Program-made: the position numbers and the translations under genes
Shown: positions 1 to 9,150 of the stretch, in pieces
Numbering within the stretch: the stretch's first letter is position 1
Layout of the letters: each line of letters begins with the position of its first letter
The notes under the pieces: generated by a model
Told to the model about the DNA's origin: nothing
The model's database searches: none
What the model saw: the letters and a program-made list of their open reading frames with translations, nothing else
Source of the DNA: Actinoplanes flavus
Lineage (GTDB): Bacteria; Actinomycetota; Actinomycetes; Mycobacteriales; Micromonosporaceae
Length of the DNA stretch: 55,008 nt
Direction: 5' to 3'
Assembly (NCBI RefSeq): GCF_017592555.1
Contig: NZ_JAGFNS010000047.1
Location: forward strand, 1 to 55,008

Positions 1-132
1 CCAGGCCATCGGGAACGGCAGGGCGGCCACTCCTTCGGAACCACCCAACGGCAAGAAACCATCAGCCACACCCCACCGTCCCGGGCATCCGGGGCATCAA
101 CCCCAGACAATCAACAACCTTATGGAGGATCC

Positions 133-675
133 ATGGAGTTGACGGCCACGACAACCATTCGTAAACCCGCGTCTGAGGTGTACGCGTTCTGGCGCGATCT
201 GGAGAACCTGCCGACGTTCATGGCGCATCTCGAACAGGTCCGCACCACAGGCGACAGGACGAGTCGGTGGACCGCCGCCGCCCCGTTCGGCAAGGACGTC
301 GGGTGGGACGCGGAGATCGTCGACGAGACGCCCGGCGAGAAGATCGCGTGGCGCTCGACCGGCAACGCCGACGTGCCGAACGCCGGCACGGTCCGGTTCC
401 TGCCGGCCCCGGACGGGGTGAGCACCGAGGTACACGTCCTGCTGACCTACGAGATTCCGGGCGGCGCGGTCGGCAAGGCGGTCGCGAAGTATTTCGGTGA
501 GGAGCCGCATCAGCAGCTCGACGACGACCTGCGCCGGCTCAAGCAGGTCCTGGAGACCGGGGAGGTGGTCCGCTCCGACGGCGCCCCGTGGGGCAAACGG
601 GCCCGCAAGGAGTTCCCGCAGCGCCCGGCGCAACCGCTGTCGGACGCCGACCTCGCGAAGGGAGCCGACCAGTGA
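133..675 (+). CDS. SRPBCC (polyketide cyclase/START-like) family protein
   Basis: The 180-residue product opens with the usual START/SRPBCC pattern: a first strand (MELTATTTIRKPASEVYAFW), then the helix segment DLENLPTFMAHLEQV, alternating strands, and a long C-terminal helix (HQQLDDDLRRLKQVLE) that would close the hydrophobic pocket. Such proteins bind lipids or small hydrophobic ligands; the ligand cannot be read here. The ATG at 133 is preceded by GGAGG at 124-128. The stop overlaps the start of the dehydrogenase gene by four bases (GTGA), so the two are translationally coupled. A polar tail of about 30 residues (WGKRARKEFPQRP...) follows the domain. The fold assignment is good, the function unknown. 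Confidence 0.85.
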   Translation: MELTATTTIRKPASEVYAFWRDLENLPTFMAHLEQVRTTGDRTSRWTAAAPFGKDVGWDAEIVDETPGEKIAWRSTGNADVPNAGTVRFLPAPDGVSTEVHVLLTYEIPGGAVGKAVAKYFGEEPHQQLDDDLRRLKQVLETGEVVRSDGAPWGKRARKEFPQRPAQPLSDADLAKGADQ

Positions 676-1847
676 GAGCGAACACCTGGGCCGGCCGCAA
701 CAAGGTCGAGGTCCGTGACGTGCCGGACCCGAAGATCCTCAACAAGCGAGATGCCATCGTACGGATCACCTCCACCGCGATCTGCGGCTCGGACCTGCAC
801 CTGGTCGACGGGTACGTGCCCACGATGCAGGACGGCGACGTCATGGGCCATGAGTTCATGGGCGAGGTGATCGAGGTCGGTTCGGGCGTGGCCGCAGACA
901 GGTTGCGCGTCGGTGACCGGGTGGTCGTGCCGTTCCCGATCGCGTGCGGTGGCTGCGCGGCCTGCGCTGCCGACATGTACTCCTGCTGCGAGAACTCGAA
1001 CCCCAACGCCGGGATCGCGGAGAAGATGTTCGGCCACCCGGTCGCCGGGATCTTCGGCTATTCGCATCTGACCGGCGGCTTCGCGGGCGGTCAGGCCCAG
1101 TACGCGCGGGTGCCGTTCGCCGACGTCGGCCCGCTGAGGATCGAATCCGACCTCACCGACGAGCAGGTGCTGTTCCTGTCCGACATCCTGCCCACCGGCT
1201 ACATGGGCGCCGAGATGTGCGACATCCAGCCCAGCGACGTGGTCGCGGTATGGGGCGCCGGCCCCGTCGGCCAGTTCGCCATGGACAGTGCCCGGGTGCT
1301 CGGCGCCGCGAAGGTCATCGCCATCGACAAGGAACCGTACCGGCTGCAGATGGCCGAGCAGGCCGGCTACATCCCAGTGAACTTCGACGAGGTCGACGTT
1401 CGGTCGCGGCTGCTGGAGCTCACCGGCGGCCGGGGGCCGGACAAATGCATCGACGCGGTCGGCATGGAAGCCAGCCACGGCAGCGCCCATATCGCCGCCT
1501 ACGATCGGATCAAGCAGGCCGTACGGTCCGAGACCGAACGCCCGCACGCCCTACGCCAGGCGATCATGTCGTGCCGCAGCGGCGGCGTGGTCTCGGTCAT
1601 CGGCGTGTACGGCGGCTTCCTCGACAAGTTCCCGGCCGGCGCCTGGATGAACCGGTCGCTGACCCTGCGCACCGGCCAATGCCACGTCCAGCGCTACATG
1701 AAGCCGCTGCTGCAGCGCATCGAACGCGGCGAGATCGACCCGACCCGGATCATCACCCACACCCTGCCGCTCGACCAGGCGGAACACGGCTTCGAGATGT
1801 TCAAGAACAAGCAGGACGACTGCGAGAAGGTCGTCCTCAAACCCTGA
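672..1847 (+). CDS. Zinc-dependent alcohol dehydrogenase (formaldehyde dehydrogenase-like MDR)
   Basis: The 391-residue medium-chain dehydrogenase starts at GTG 672 inside the stop of the upstream gene; a longer in-frame start at 588 would lie wholly inside that gene and is rejected. Catalytic zinc ligands are visible in AICGSDLH and GHEFMGEV, and structural-zinc cysteines in CGGCAACAADMYSCC. The Rossmann nucleotide motif is WGAGPVGQFA. The long substrate domain with FGHPVAGIFGYSHLTGG resembles glutathione-independent formaldehyde or threonine-dehydrogenase-like members rather than classical ethanol dehydrogenases. It probably oxidises an alcohol or aldehyde hydrate with NAD(P). The substrate is not resolved. 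Pairing with an SRPBCC protein suggests a small-molecule or stress role. Confidence 0.88.
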   Translation: MRANTWAGRNKVEVRDVPDPKILNKRDAIVRITSTAICGSDLHLVDGYVPTMQDGDVMGHEFMGEVIEVGSGVAADRLRVGDRVVVPFPIACGGCAACAADMYSCCENSNPNAGIAEKMFGHPVAGIFGYSHLTGGFAGGQAQYARVPFADVGPLRIESDLTDEQVLFLSDILPTGYMGAEMCDIQPSDVVAVWGAGPVGQFAMDSARVLGAAKVIAIDKEPYRLQMAEQAGYIPVNFDEVDVRSRLLELTGGRGPDKCIDAVGMEASHGSAHIAAYDRIKQAVRSETERPHALRQAIMSCRSGGVVSVIGVYGGFLDKFPAGAWMNRSLTLRTGQCHVQRYMKPLLQRIERGEIDPTRIITHTLPLDQAEHGFEMFKNKQDDCEKVVLKP

Positions 1848-2126
1848 CGGCCGCACGTTTCCGGCCACCGCAGCGGCGGAGGCCGGATACGTGGCCGTAG
1901 CGATCAGATCGCACGAGCGTCATGATCGCGCGAACCCGGACCACAGAGGACGGAGGCTGTCCGATCACCGTCTCCGCGTCAGAGCCGTCATCTGACGATC
2001 CCGCCCATGCCGGGTCAGCACCCCGCGGCGCCGGCCCACAGGATCCGGAAAGGTTCCGCAGGCGAGCGCAGCGAAAGCGTTGACCGCTCGGCATGCGGTG
2101 CTGGTGGCCGCCGGCCGAGATCACGT

Positions 2127-4409
2127 TCATCGCATGGTGGCGTCCTGCAGGCCGGGGTGCGCCTGGCCGACGACGGCGGCCGTCGTCATGCCGCCGGTTG
2201 TGGTGGGCCTTCGGCCGAAATCGGGCTCGGCGAGTGGACGGCTGAAGTGGTAGCCCTGCAGCAGGGTGTAGCCGAGCTGGTGGAGCGCGTCGGCCTGCTC
2301 GGCGGTCTCGACGCCTTCGGCGACGGCGGTCATGCCGAGTTCGGTGCTGATCTGAATGAGCGCCTCCGCTATCACGCTGTGCCGGCCGGCCTCCGTGACG
2401 TTGTCGACGAACGACTTGTCGACTTTGAGGATGTCGACCGGCACCGTCTGCAACAGGCCGAGTGACGAGTGTCCGGTGCCGAAATCGTCCAGCGCGATCT
2501 GTACGCCGATCTTCCGCAGTTCGTGCAGCGTTGTCACAGCCTGGCCGCCCTCGAAGACGGAGGTCTCGGTGACCTCGACGGCGAGGTGGTGTGGAGGAAG
2601 TCCCGTCTCGGCCAAGATGTCGGCGACGGTCGTGGCGAATCCGGGCCCGGCGAGTTGACGGGCGGAGACGTTGACGCTGACCTTGTCGGGTGCGCTGCCA
2701 CCGAGTTCAGCCCGCCACCGTGCCATTCGCCGGCAGGCCGTCCGAAGGATCCACGCACCGAGTTCGATGATGAGGCCGTTCTGTTCGGCCACCGGAACGA
2801 ATTGTGCGGGGCTGACCGTGCCTCGCTGTGGGTGTTCCCAGCGCACCAGCGCCTCGACGGCGGCGACACGGCCCTCCGGGTAGGCCACGATCGGCTGGTA
2901 GACGACCTGGAACTGGCCGGTGTCCAGCGCGATCCGCATCTCGGCGCCGAGCCTGGCGTGCCCCGTCGACTGCTCGTCCAGGGCCGGATCCCAGCGTCGG
3001 TACGCCTGCCCGGCCCGCTTGGCGGCATACATCGCCGCCTCGGCCCGGCGCAGCACCTCCATCGGGTCGTCGCGCTCGCCGCCGGCGACACCTATACCGG
3101 CGCCCACGAGCAGATCGTGGCCGCACGCGTGAACGGGTTCACGCAGTTGGGCGGCGAGTTGCGTGGCCAGCGATCCGGATTCCGAGGAACTCCTGCCGGG
3201 CAGCAGGACAGCGAATTCGTCGCCGCCTATCCGGGCGAGCAGAGCGCCGTCCGGGACCGTCCGCGCCAGTCGCTGGGCAAGAGAGGCGAGGGCATGGTCG
3301 CCGACCGGCCGCCCGAGTTCGTCGTTGACGTTCTTGAAGCCGTTCAACCCGAGCAACGCCACCTGTGCTGATCCGCCGGCCATCGCGGTGCGCAATGCGT
3401 TCTCGAATCGACGCCGATTGGCCAGACCTGTCATTTCGTCCTGCATGGCGAGCGTTTCCATGTCGTGTGACTGCGTTTTCAGCTGCGTCAGGATCATGGC
3501 CATCCGAGCGACGGTGAGCATGATGAGGACGATGGTGCCGTAGGCGATGACCGTGCTGTTCAGGGTGTTCTTCCCGGCGTACGGGGTAAGAAGCAGCGCC
3601 GGTCCGAGTAGTGAGCACGCGGCGGGTACGCACAAGCGGGCCACACTGTGCTCGGTGCTCGGGAGCCGTACCACGCCGGTGTCCGCCGCCATCGAAGGGT
3701 GCAAGGCGGCCGCAGCCCAGAGCAGGGAGGAGGCGATGAACATCGCGTCCAGAGGAAACGGGTCGGCATTGAAGTAGACGATCGCCACGGAGTAGCTGGT
3801 GTCCGCGGCCAGCAGTGTCGCTGCGGCGGCGTTGAGCAGCCTGCTGCTGGGAGTGCGGCCGCGCCGATCGGTGAACATCCACGCCAGCATCACCAGGAGC
3901 AACAGGTCCGCCACGGGATACACGGTGCTGATCACACGTTCCAGAGCCGGGGCCGAGCCGTCGGCCACGGTCGGGTGCAGGACGAACGTCCACAGCACCA
4001 GGCCGAGCCCAATGGCGGCGATGGCTGCGTCGATCAGGCGGCCGGTCTCGCCGCCCGGCTGCCGGCGGCGCGACAGCAGCAGCAGACCCGTGAATCGCAA
4101 AGGGTAGGAGGCAAGGTAGAAGGCATCAGCGATCGAGGGGTACGGCTCGTCGCCCAAGCCGTACAGGTAGTAGTCGTACGTGATGTCGCCGAGCACCGCC
4201 AGCACCTGCCCGGCCGCGAACCAGTACCACAAGCCGGGGCGCCGCGGCTGGTACAGCCGCACACCGACGAGGAGGGCCACCGCGGACGCCAAGCCGATCG
4301 CGTTGTAGCAGATCCTCGCCGTGATTGATGAGGCAGGCAGCAGGAAGCACCCGGTCGTCGCCAGCACACCGGCCGCGAGCCACCAGCACCATATCCGCGT
4401 AAGTCGCAC
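2127..4409 (-). CDS. Membrane GGDEF-EAL cyclic-di-GMP turnover protein
   Basis: The 760-residue protein has about ten hydrophobic segments in its first 310 residues, then DEMTGLANRRRFENAL leading into a GGDEF domain (about 325-490; intact motif IGGDEFAVLLPG near residue 394) and an EAL domain (about 500-745; VEALVRWEHP near residue 518, plus DDFGTGHSSL and EGVET). Both catalytic motifs look complete, so it may both make and degrade cyclic-di-GMP; the balance cannot be predicted. The membrane half resembles the multi-helix sensors common in actinobacterial GGDEF-EAL proteins. It begins with GTG and diverges from the AraC regulator across a 200-base gap. No PAS domain is evident. Confidence 0.92.
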   Translation of the reverse strand: MRLTRIWCWWLAAGVLATTGCFLLPASSITARICYNAIGLASAVALLVGVRLYQPRRPGLWYWFAAGQVLAVLGDITYDYYLYGLGDEPYPSIADAFYLASYPLRFTGLLLLSRRRQPGGETGRLIDAAIAAIGLGLVLWTFVLHPTVADGSAPALERVISTVYPVADLLLLVMLAWMFTDRRGRTPSSRLLNAAAATLLAADTSYSVAIVYFNADPFPLDAMFIASSLLWAAAALHPSMAADTGVVRLPSTEHSVARLCVPAACSLLGPALLLTPYAGKNTLNSTVIAYGTIVLIMLTVARMAMILTQLKTQSHDMETLAMQDEMTGLANRRRFENALRTAMAGGSAQVALLGLNGFKNVNDELGRPVGDHALASLAQRLARTVPDGALLARIGGDEFAVLLPGRSSSESGSLATQLAAQLREPVHACGHDLLVGAGIGVAGGERDDPMEVLRRAEAAMYAAKRAGQAYRRWDPALDEQSTGHARLGAEMRIALDTGQFQVVYQPIVAYPEGRVAAVEALVRWEHPQRGTVSPAQFVPVAEQNGLIIELGAWILRTACRRMARWRAELGGSAPDKVSVNVSARQLAGPGFATTVADILAETGLPPHHLAVEVTETSVFEGGQAVTTLHELRKIGVQIALDDFGTGHSSLGLLQTVPVDILKVDKSFVDNVTEAGRHSVIAEALIQISTELGMTAVAEGVETAEQADALHQLGYTLLQGYHFSRPLAEPDFGRRPTTTGGMTTAAVVGQAHPGLQDATMR

Positions 4410-4609
4410 GACCAGCCATCGGCCTTATGACGACGGCATCTGAGCCCGAAAACGAATTATCGCCATTCTGTAGAACAGCTCACTACGGGAAATGGATCGA
4501 AGCCTTCGGTATCCGGATAGCCAAATGATCCACGACTTGAAGGTGGCCCCGGCAGCTCATGAGAATCACGATCCGAGCACGGGATACGAAGGTGACGAGG
4601 TGATGCCGT

Positions 4610-5641
4610 GTGTCCGGATACGAAACCGATGACGGAGCCCGCCCTGTCACCCTGCACAGCTCTGATCTGGACGAGACCCGGCTGGTGCTCGCCGAGCACT
4701 TCTACTCCAATTTCGTCGACATGCTGGAGCCGGCCCAGAGCCTCGACACCCATCTGAGGGTCACCAACCTCGGCCCGGTCACGATCGGAGACGTGCGTTT
4801 CGGTACGGACCTCAAGCTGAGGCTGCACGAGCTCGGCGCGTACCACGTCGACGTGATCCTGTCCGGCCGGCTCGAATGGCAGCAGGGCCGCGATGAACCC
4901 CAGGTGGCCACCGACACCTGCGGGGCGTTGTTCCAGCCGGTCGGCGACACGGTCCTTCACCGGTGGACCGGCGACTGCCGGCTGCTGGCAGTGAAGATCG
5001 ACCGCGGCGCCCTCGAAACGCAGCTGGAACGCATGCTCGACACCCCCGTCCGGTCACCGATTCCGCTCAGCCGTCAGCTGGACCAATCCCACGCACCGGG
5101 CCGGACATGGACCGAGATGATCCGTGCGCTCGCCGCGGACGCTCTGGGGGAGAACCGTGGCCTGACACAGAACCCGCTGCTCGCCGAACACCTGCAGGAA
5201 GTAATCCTGCGCGGTCTGCTGCTCGCCGGCGACCACCCGTACCGGGAACGGCTGGCCACGCCCGGCGGACCCTATCCAGCGCCCCGCGCGATACGTCAGG
5301 CGATCGACCTCCTGCACAGCCATCCCCAGCAGCCGATCACCATCGCTGCACTCGCCGACACCACCGGCGTGAGCGAACGGGCACTGCAGGCGGGCTTCCA
5401 GCGATACGTCGGCATGTCGCCCACCGCGTACCTGCGGCAGGTCCGCCTTGACCGCGCCCACGAGGAGCTTCGGCGGGCGGCGCCCGGCCAGACGACGGTG
5501 GCGGCCGTCGCGCACCGCTGGGGTTTCACACATCTGGGACGTTTCGCGAATTCCTACCGTGCAAGATTCGGCGTGTCACCGTCCCAGACCCTCAACGCCT
5601 CCGCATTACCCGATTTCACAGTCTCTCCGATCTCGGCTTGA
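4610..5641 (+). CDS. AraC family transcriptional regulator
   Basis: The 343-residue protein has an N-terminal ligand-sensing region of the AraC-binding type (about 20-190) and a C-terminal pair of helix-turn-helix motifs (about 225-330). The segments ITIAALADTTGVSERALQAGFQ and VAHRWGFTHLGRFANSYRAR are the two recognition regions, and the latter carries the family's signature near the C terminus. GTG 4610 is used. The gene is divergent from the GGDEF-EAL gene, and its last 26 bases overlap the 3' end of the convergent histidine kinase gene. The inducer and targets are not evident. Confidence 0.9.
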   Translation: MSGYETDDGARPVTLHSSDLDETRLVLAEHFYSNFVDMLEPAQSLDTHLRVTNLGPVTIGDVRFGTDLKLRLHELGAYHVDVILSGRLEWQQGRDEPQVATDTCGALFQPVGDTVLHRWTGDCRLLAVKIDRGALETQLERMLDTPVRSPIPLSRQLDQSHAPGRTWTEMIRALAADALGENRGLTQNPLLAEHLQEVILRGLLLAGDHPYRERLATPGGPYPAPRAIRQAIDLLHSHPQQPITIAALADTTGVSERALQAGFQRYVGMSPTAYLRQVRLDRAHEELRRAAPGQTTVAAVAHRWGFTHLGRFANSYRARFGVSPSQTLNASALPDFTVSPISA

Positions 5642-7244
5642 CCGGGATTTCAATGGTGAAGGTGGCGCCCGGGCCCTCATGGTCGCTGAGGGTAATGGTT
5701 CCTTGGTGGCTTTCGATGATGGTGCGGGCGATGACCAGGCCGAGGCCGGTGCCGGGAATACATCGGTCCAGCGCACTGGAGGCGCGGTAGAAACGGCGGA
5801 AGAGGCGGGGTCGTTCAGCGGCGGGAATCCCGATACCGGTGTCGGCGACGGACCAGGTGATGGTCCGGCCGGTGTCGTCGAGGGCGGCGGTGATGGTGAT
5901 CGTGCCGCCGGCCGGCGTGTACTTGACGGCGTTCGACACCAGGTTGTCGGCGACTTGGCGTAGCCGATCCGGGTCGGCGTGCAACTCGAGGTGTTCAGGC
6001 AGCTGGGTGGTGATGGTGAGGCCTTTGCCGGCGGCCGGTGAGGCGGCGGCGTCCACCGCTTGCCGGATGATGGCGCCCAGATCGGTGCTGGTGGGGTTGA
6101 TGGCGAGGTGCCCGGACTCCAGCCGGGCCAGGTCGAGCAGATCGTCGGCCATGACGGACAGCCGTTCGGCGTTACGGGTGACGATGCGCAGATAGTGCCG
6201 TTGTTCGTCGTGGGTCAGGTCGTCGAATGCCTCTTGCAGGAGAGTGGCGGTGCCGGTGATCGCGGCGAGCGGGTTGCGTAGTTCGTGGGTGACCATGGCG
6301 AGGAACTCGTCCTTGGTGCGGGCCAGTTCGATGGCGAGCTCTTCGGCGCGGCGCCGTTCCACGTACTGCCCGATCTGGGCGGCGAGGCCGCTGAACAGGC
6401 CCAACAGGGTGTCTTCCGGATCTTCGACGCGGTCCCCGTAGACGCACAGAGCGCCGATGACACGGCCGGCCGCGCACAACGGGACCCCGACGGCGACACG
6501 TAGTCCGATCCGGGCTGCGGCCCGGCTGCGCGGGGACTTGGTGTCGGCGCCCAGGTCGGTGATCCAGTGTGCCGTGCCGTCGGCGCATACCCGGCCGGGC
6601 AGCGTGACGCCCGGCTCCACGGTGTCGACGGCGAAGTCGTGCAGCCGCCGGCCGGGTTCGACGTAGCGGGCGGCGCAGGTCAGCAGCTGCCGGTCGTCGT
6701 CGACGACCCACAGCTCGGTGACCGGCCAGCCCATCTTGACGCCGAGGGCCTCGACGACCCGGGCTGCGGCGATGGTGCTGGACTCGGCTTCGGCCAGGCC
6801 GCGGGCGACGGCGGCTTCGGCTGCGGCGAAGCGGCTGGCCCGCTGGGTGGTGGTGATGTCGTGGGCGAAGACGTGGAACACCCTGCCGGTGGGCTCGTCG
6901 GTGGCGGTTATCGTCATCTCGGTCGGGACCTCGTGACCATTGGCGTGCCAGGCGGTCCGCTGCAGCCGCAGGGCCTGCTTCTGCCCGGGCAGGCTGCTGG
7001 TCAGTGCCGCGAGTTCGGCCCGGCCGGCGGCCCGCGCTTCGGGAGGCATGATCAACTCCACCACAGACCGGCTGCACGCCTGCGCTGAGGTGTAGCCGAA
7101 CGTGGTCTCCGCGGCGGGGTTCCAGGCGAGCACCCGCCCGCTGGCGTCGAAGGCGAGATAGGCGTCCAACGCCGCGGCAAGCACCGCCGGGAGGCGGGGC
7201 AGCGCGGTATCGGGGTTGCCGGAACATTCGAATTCTGCTGGCAT
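5616..7244 (-). CDS. PAS-GAF sensor histidine kinase (orphan)
   Basis: The start chosen is ATG 7244 (MPAEFECSGN), preceded by GGAAAG seven bases upstream; a longer in-frame extension to 7592 has no protein-like content. The 542-residue product has a PAS domain (about 18-140; AYLAFDASGRVLAWNPAAETTFGY), a GAF domain (about 165-310), a HisKA domain with the phospho-accepting His in MVTHELRNPL near residue 318, and a HATPase domain with N box (SNAVKYTP), G1 (VADTGIGIP) and G2 (GTGLGLVIA). No membrane segment is seen, so it is probably cytosolic. No response regulator gene lies next to it, so its partner is encoded elsewhere. Confidence 0.92.
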   Translation of the reverse strand: MPAEFECSGNPDTALPRLPAVLAAALDAYLAFDASGRVLAWNPAAETTFGYTSAQACSRSVVELIMPPEARAAGRAELAALTSSLPGQKQALRLQRTAWHANGHEVPTEMTITATDEPTGRVFHVFAHDITTTQRASRFAAAEAAVARGLAEAESSTIAAARVVEALGVKMGWPVTELWVVDDDRQLLTCAARYVEPGRRLHDFAVDTVEPGVTLPGRVCADGTAHWITDLGADTKSPRSRAAARIGLRVAVGVPLCAAGRVIGALCVYGDRVEDPEDTLLGLFSGLAAQIGQYVERRRAEELAIELARTKDEFLAMVTHELRNPLAAITGTATLLQEAFDDLTHDEQRHYLRIVTRNAERLSVMADDLLDLARLESGHLAINPTSTDLGAIIRQAVDAAASPAAGKGLTITTQLPEHLELHADPDRLRQVADNLVSNAVKYTPAGGTITITAALDDTGRTITWSVADTGIGIPAAERPRLFRRFYRASSALDRCIPGTGLGLVIARTIIESHQGTITLSDHEGPGATFTIEIPVKPRSERL

Positions 7245-7590
7245 TCGCTTTCCATCTGGTGAATGCGGTGCGATTGAGCTGGCCGCATCGCCGCGTACCA
7301 GACCGGGCCGGGCCCGGTAAGGGCTCGTGCCTGGGCGGTATCGGCTGTCGGCTCCCAGTCCGCGCTCGGCCTCTCGGCGTGGCAGCGGTGAAAGAAATCT
7401 TGCGGTGATCAAATCTCCGATCCCTATGGTTAGGGGCGACCTTGCCGACCATCGCTTCGAGGGTGCTGAGCAGGGAAGACCCGTATGCCGAATGCCATGA
7501 CGACAAGTCTTCGCCCGATCGGCCATGATTGACACCGGCAGCGGCGCCATACATCTTCGAAATCCTGCCAACCGCGATAGGCTGCGTCCC
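7245..7590. other. Divergent intergenic region between kinase and GlxA-type regulator
   Basis: This 346-base stretch separates two divergent genes and must hold both promoters. A TTGACA hexamer lies at 7529-7534 in front of the plus-strand regulator, but the matching -10 (around TACATC, 7550) has only a 15-base spacer, so the promoter is not firm. No further gene, hairpin or repeat was seen. Confidence 0.4.
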
Positions 7591-8547
7591 ATGGTCCGTA
7601 ACGTGGCCGTGATCGCCCTTCCCGAGGTCGCAGCTTTCGAGTTGGGCGTGCTCTGCGAGTTGTTCGGATATGACCGCAGAGACGAGGGCCTGCCCGGCTA
7701 CGATTTCGCCGTCTGCTCGCTCGACGGGCGTCCGGTGCCCACCCACACCGGCTTCGACATCAGCGTCCAGAACGACCTATCGCGCGTCGAGGCGGCAGAC
7801 CTGGTCGCCGTTGCGCGCTATTGCCACAACGGCTACTCGGTGGCCCCCGCGGTGATCGGGGCGCTGCGCCGGGCGCACGAGCGGGGCGCCTGGGTGATGA
7901 GCGTGTGCACCGGCGCGTTCGCGCTCGGCGAGGCCGGCCTGCTCGACGGCCGCCGCTGCACCACGCACTGGCGGCACACCGACGAGCTGGCGCTACGTTA
8001 CCCGGCCGCCAAGGTCGACCCGGATGTGCTCTACGTCCAGGACGGCAAGATCCTGACCAGCGCGGGCACGGCTGCGAGCCTGGACGCGGGGCTGCATCTC
8101 GTACGTCAGGAGTACGGCATCGCGATCGCCACCGCCCTCGCACGGCGGCTGGTCGTGCCGCCGCATCGGGACGGCGGCCAGGCGCAGTTCATCGAGACCC
8201 CGCTGCAACCGGTTCAGTGCGAGACGCTGCAGCCGGTGCTCACCCAGGTGCTCGGCACGCTGGACCAGCCGCACAGCGTCGACACGATGGCCGGGTTCGC
8301 CCACATGGCGCCGCGCACGTTCGCCCGCAAGTTCCGCAAAGAGACCGGCGCCACCCCACACGACTGGCTCACCAACCAGCGGCTGCTTCTCGCCCGCCGG
8401 CTGCTCGAGGACTCCGACCTCGGCATGGACGCGATCGCCGCGCGGACTGGCTTCGGCAGCGCGGCCAGCCTGCGGCATCACTTCGCCCAGCGATTGAGCA
8501 CCACCCCGCAGGCGTACCGCGGAACGTTCCGGTCACACGCGGCGTGA
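7591..8547 (+). CDS. GlxA family transcriptional regulator (DJ-1/PfpI + AraC HTH)
   Basis: The 318-residue protein begins with a DJ-1/PfpI-like domain (residues 1-185; VIALPEVAAFELGVLCELFG, with the nucleophile-elbow-like Cys in SVCTGAFALGEAGLL) and ends with an AraC-type DNA-binding domain (about 220-315; MAPRTFARKFRKETGATPHDWL and FGSAASLRHHF). In this family the PfpI-like domain usually senses a ligand rather than acting as a peptidase. ATG 7591 gives the conserved MVRNVAVIALPEV start; in-frame upstream sequence to 7525 is not protein-like. Target genes are unknown. Confidence 0.9.
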   Translation: MVRNVAVIALPEVAAFELGVLCELFGYDRRDEGLPGYDFAVCSLDGRPVPTHTGFDISVQNDLSRVEAADLVAVARYCHNGYSVAPAVIGALRRAHERGAWVMSVCTGAFALGEAGLLDGRRCTTHWRHTDELALRYPAAKVDPDVLYVQDGKILTSAGTAASLDAGLHLVRQEYGIAIATALARRLVVPPHRDGGQAQFIETPLQPVQCETLQPVLTQVLGTLDQPHSVDTMAGFAHMAPRTFARKFRKETGATPHDWLTNQRLLLARRLLEDSDLGMDAIAARTGFGSAASLRHHFAQRLSTTPQAYRGTFRSHAA

Positions 8548-8775
8548 GAGCCCGAGGCCGCTGCCAGGATCTTGCCGACCTTGGTGGCCGTCGGAATTGT
8601 AGAAGACGATCTCGCCGGTGGTGCTGCAGTCGACCATGCGCACACACCGAAGTTGATCCAGTACGCGGTGCAGCCGCCGCACGTGGCCGACCCGCCGAAC
8701 CGTACCGGGTCCACGGGGGTGGTGGTCGCGGAGCTGGTGACCCTCGCGCGCGAACCGCACGTTCAGAGGCCACAC
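8533..8775 (-). pseudogene. Possible decayed small Cys-containing protein (frameshifted)
   Basis: On the minus strand two overlapping frames look coding in succession. The upstream one reads PVDPVRFGGSATCGGCTAYW and onward to FGVC. The downstream one continues RMVDCSTTGEIVFYNSDGHQ and stops at 8533. The switch is near 8640, where a single-base change would join them. Both halves have almost all G/C third positions. The family was not recognised and no start codon with a ribosome site was found, so this could also be chance in GC-rich DNA. It would be convergent with, and slightly overlap, the GlxA-type gene. Confidence 0.25.
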
Positions 8776-9150
8776 TCTATCTCGGGGGTCCTATCGAACC
8801 GCCATTTGTCAGGGTATCGAGGCTGATGCAGCCACTCGGCCAATGCCTCGCACTGACCGCGACGCGTCCGGGCCCACGCCGACAACCCCGAAGGCATCAC
8901 GGCGCGGATTATCGAGGTGGGCCGTCATCGTCGGACAACAGATCCTGCAGCTTCGCATGGCGGAACTGGTGACCCGTGCCCGCCTGCCGAAGAAGCTTGT
9001 GCCGAACGGCCGTCTTCGGCAGCGGAGGATGCACCATGCAAATCTGGGGCTTGCCGCGGCTTTGGGTTCTCAACCTGCGCGCCGACGCGCGCCGCGCGCA
9101 TGGCCCTGGCGACGTCTTCGTCGCGACGTCCTGGCTATGCTCTGCACCCG
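8776..9150. other. No gene recognised
   Basis: About 375 bases between the GlxA-type regulator and the TetR regulator, beyond the possible pseudogene at 8533-8775. Reading frames crossing it are arginine- and proline-rich and look like antisense noise. No strong promoter or hairpin was seen; the promoter of the TetR gene is presumably here. Confidence 0.4.

Noticed and set aside
97..633. Minus-strand open frame opposite the SRPBCC gene
   Set aside because: Antisense of a gene with a clear fold pattern and ribosome-binding site.
1848..2126. Possible riboswitch or small gene between the dehydrogenase and GGDEF-EAL genes
   Set aside because: Convergent gap of 279 bases with no conserved aptamer core, strong hairpin or coding frame that I could support.
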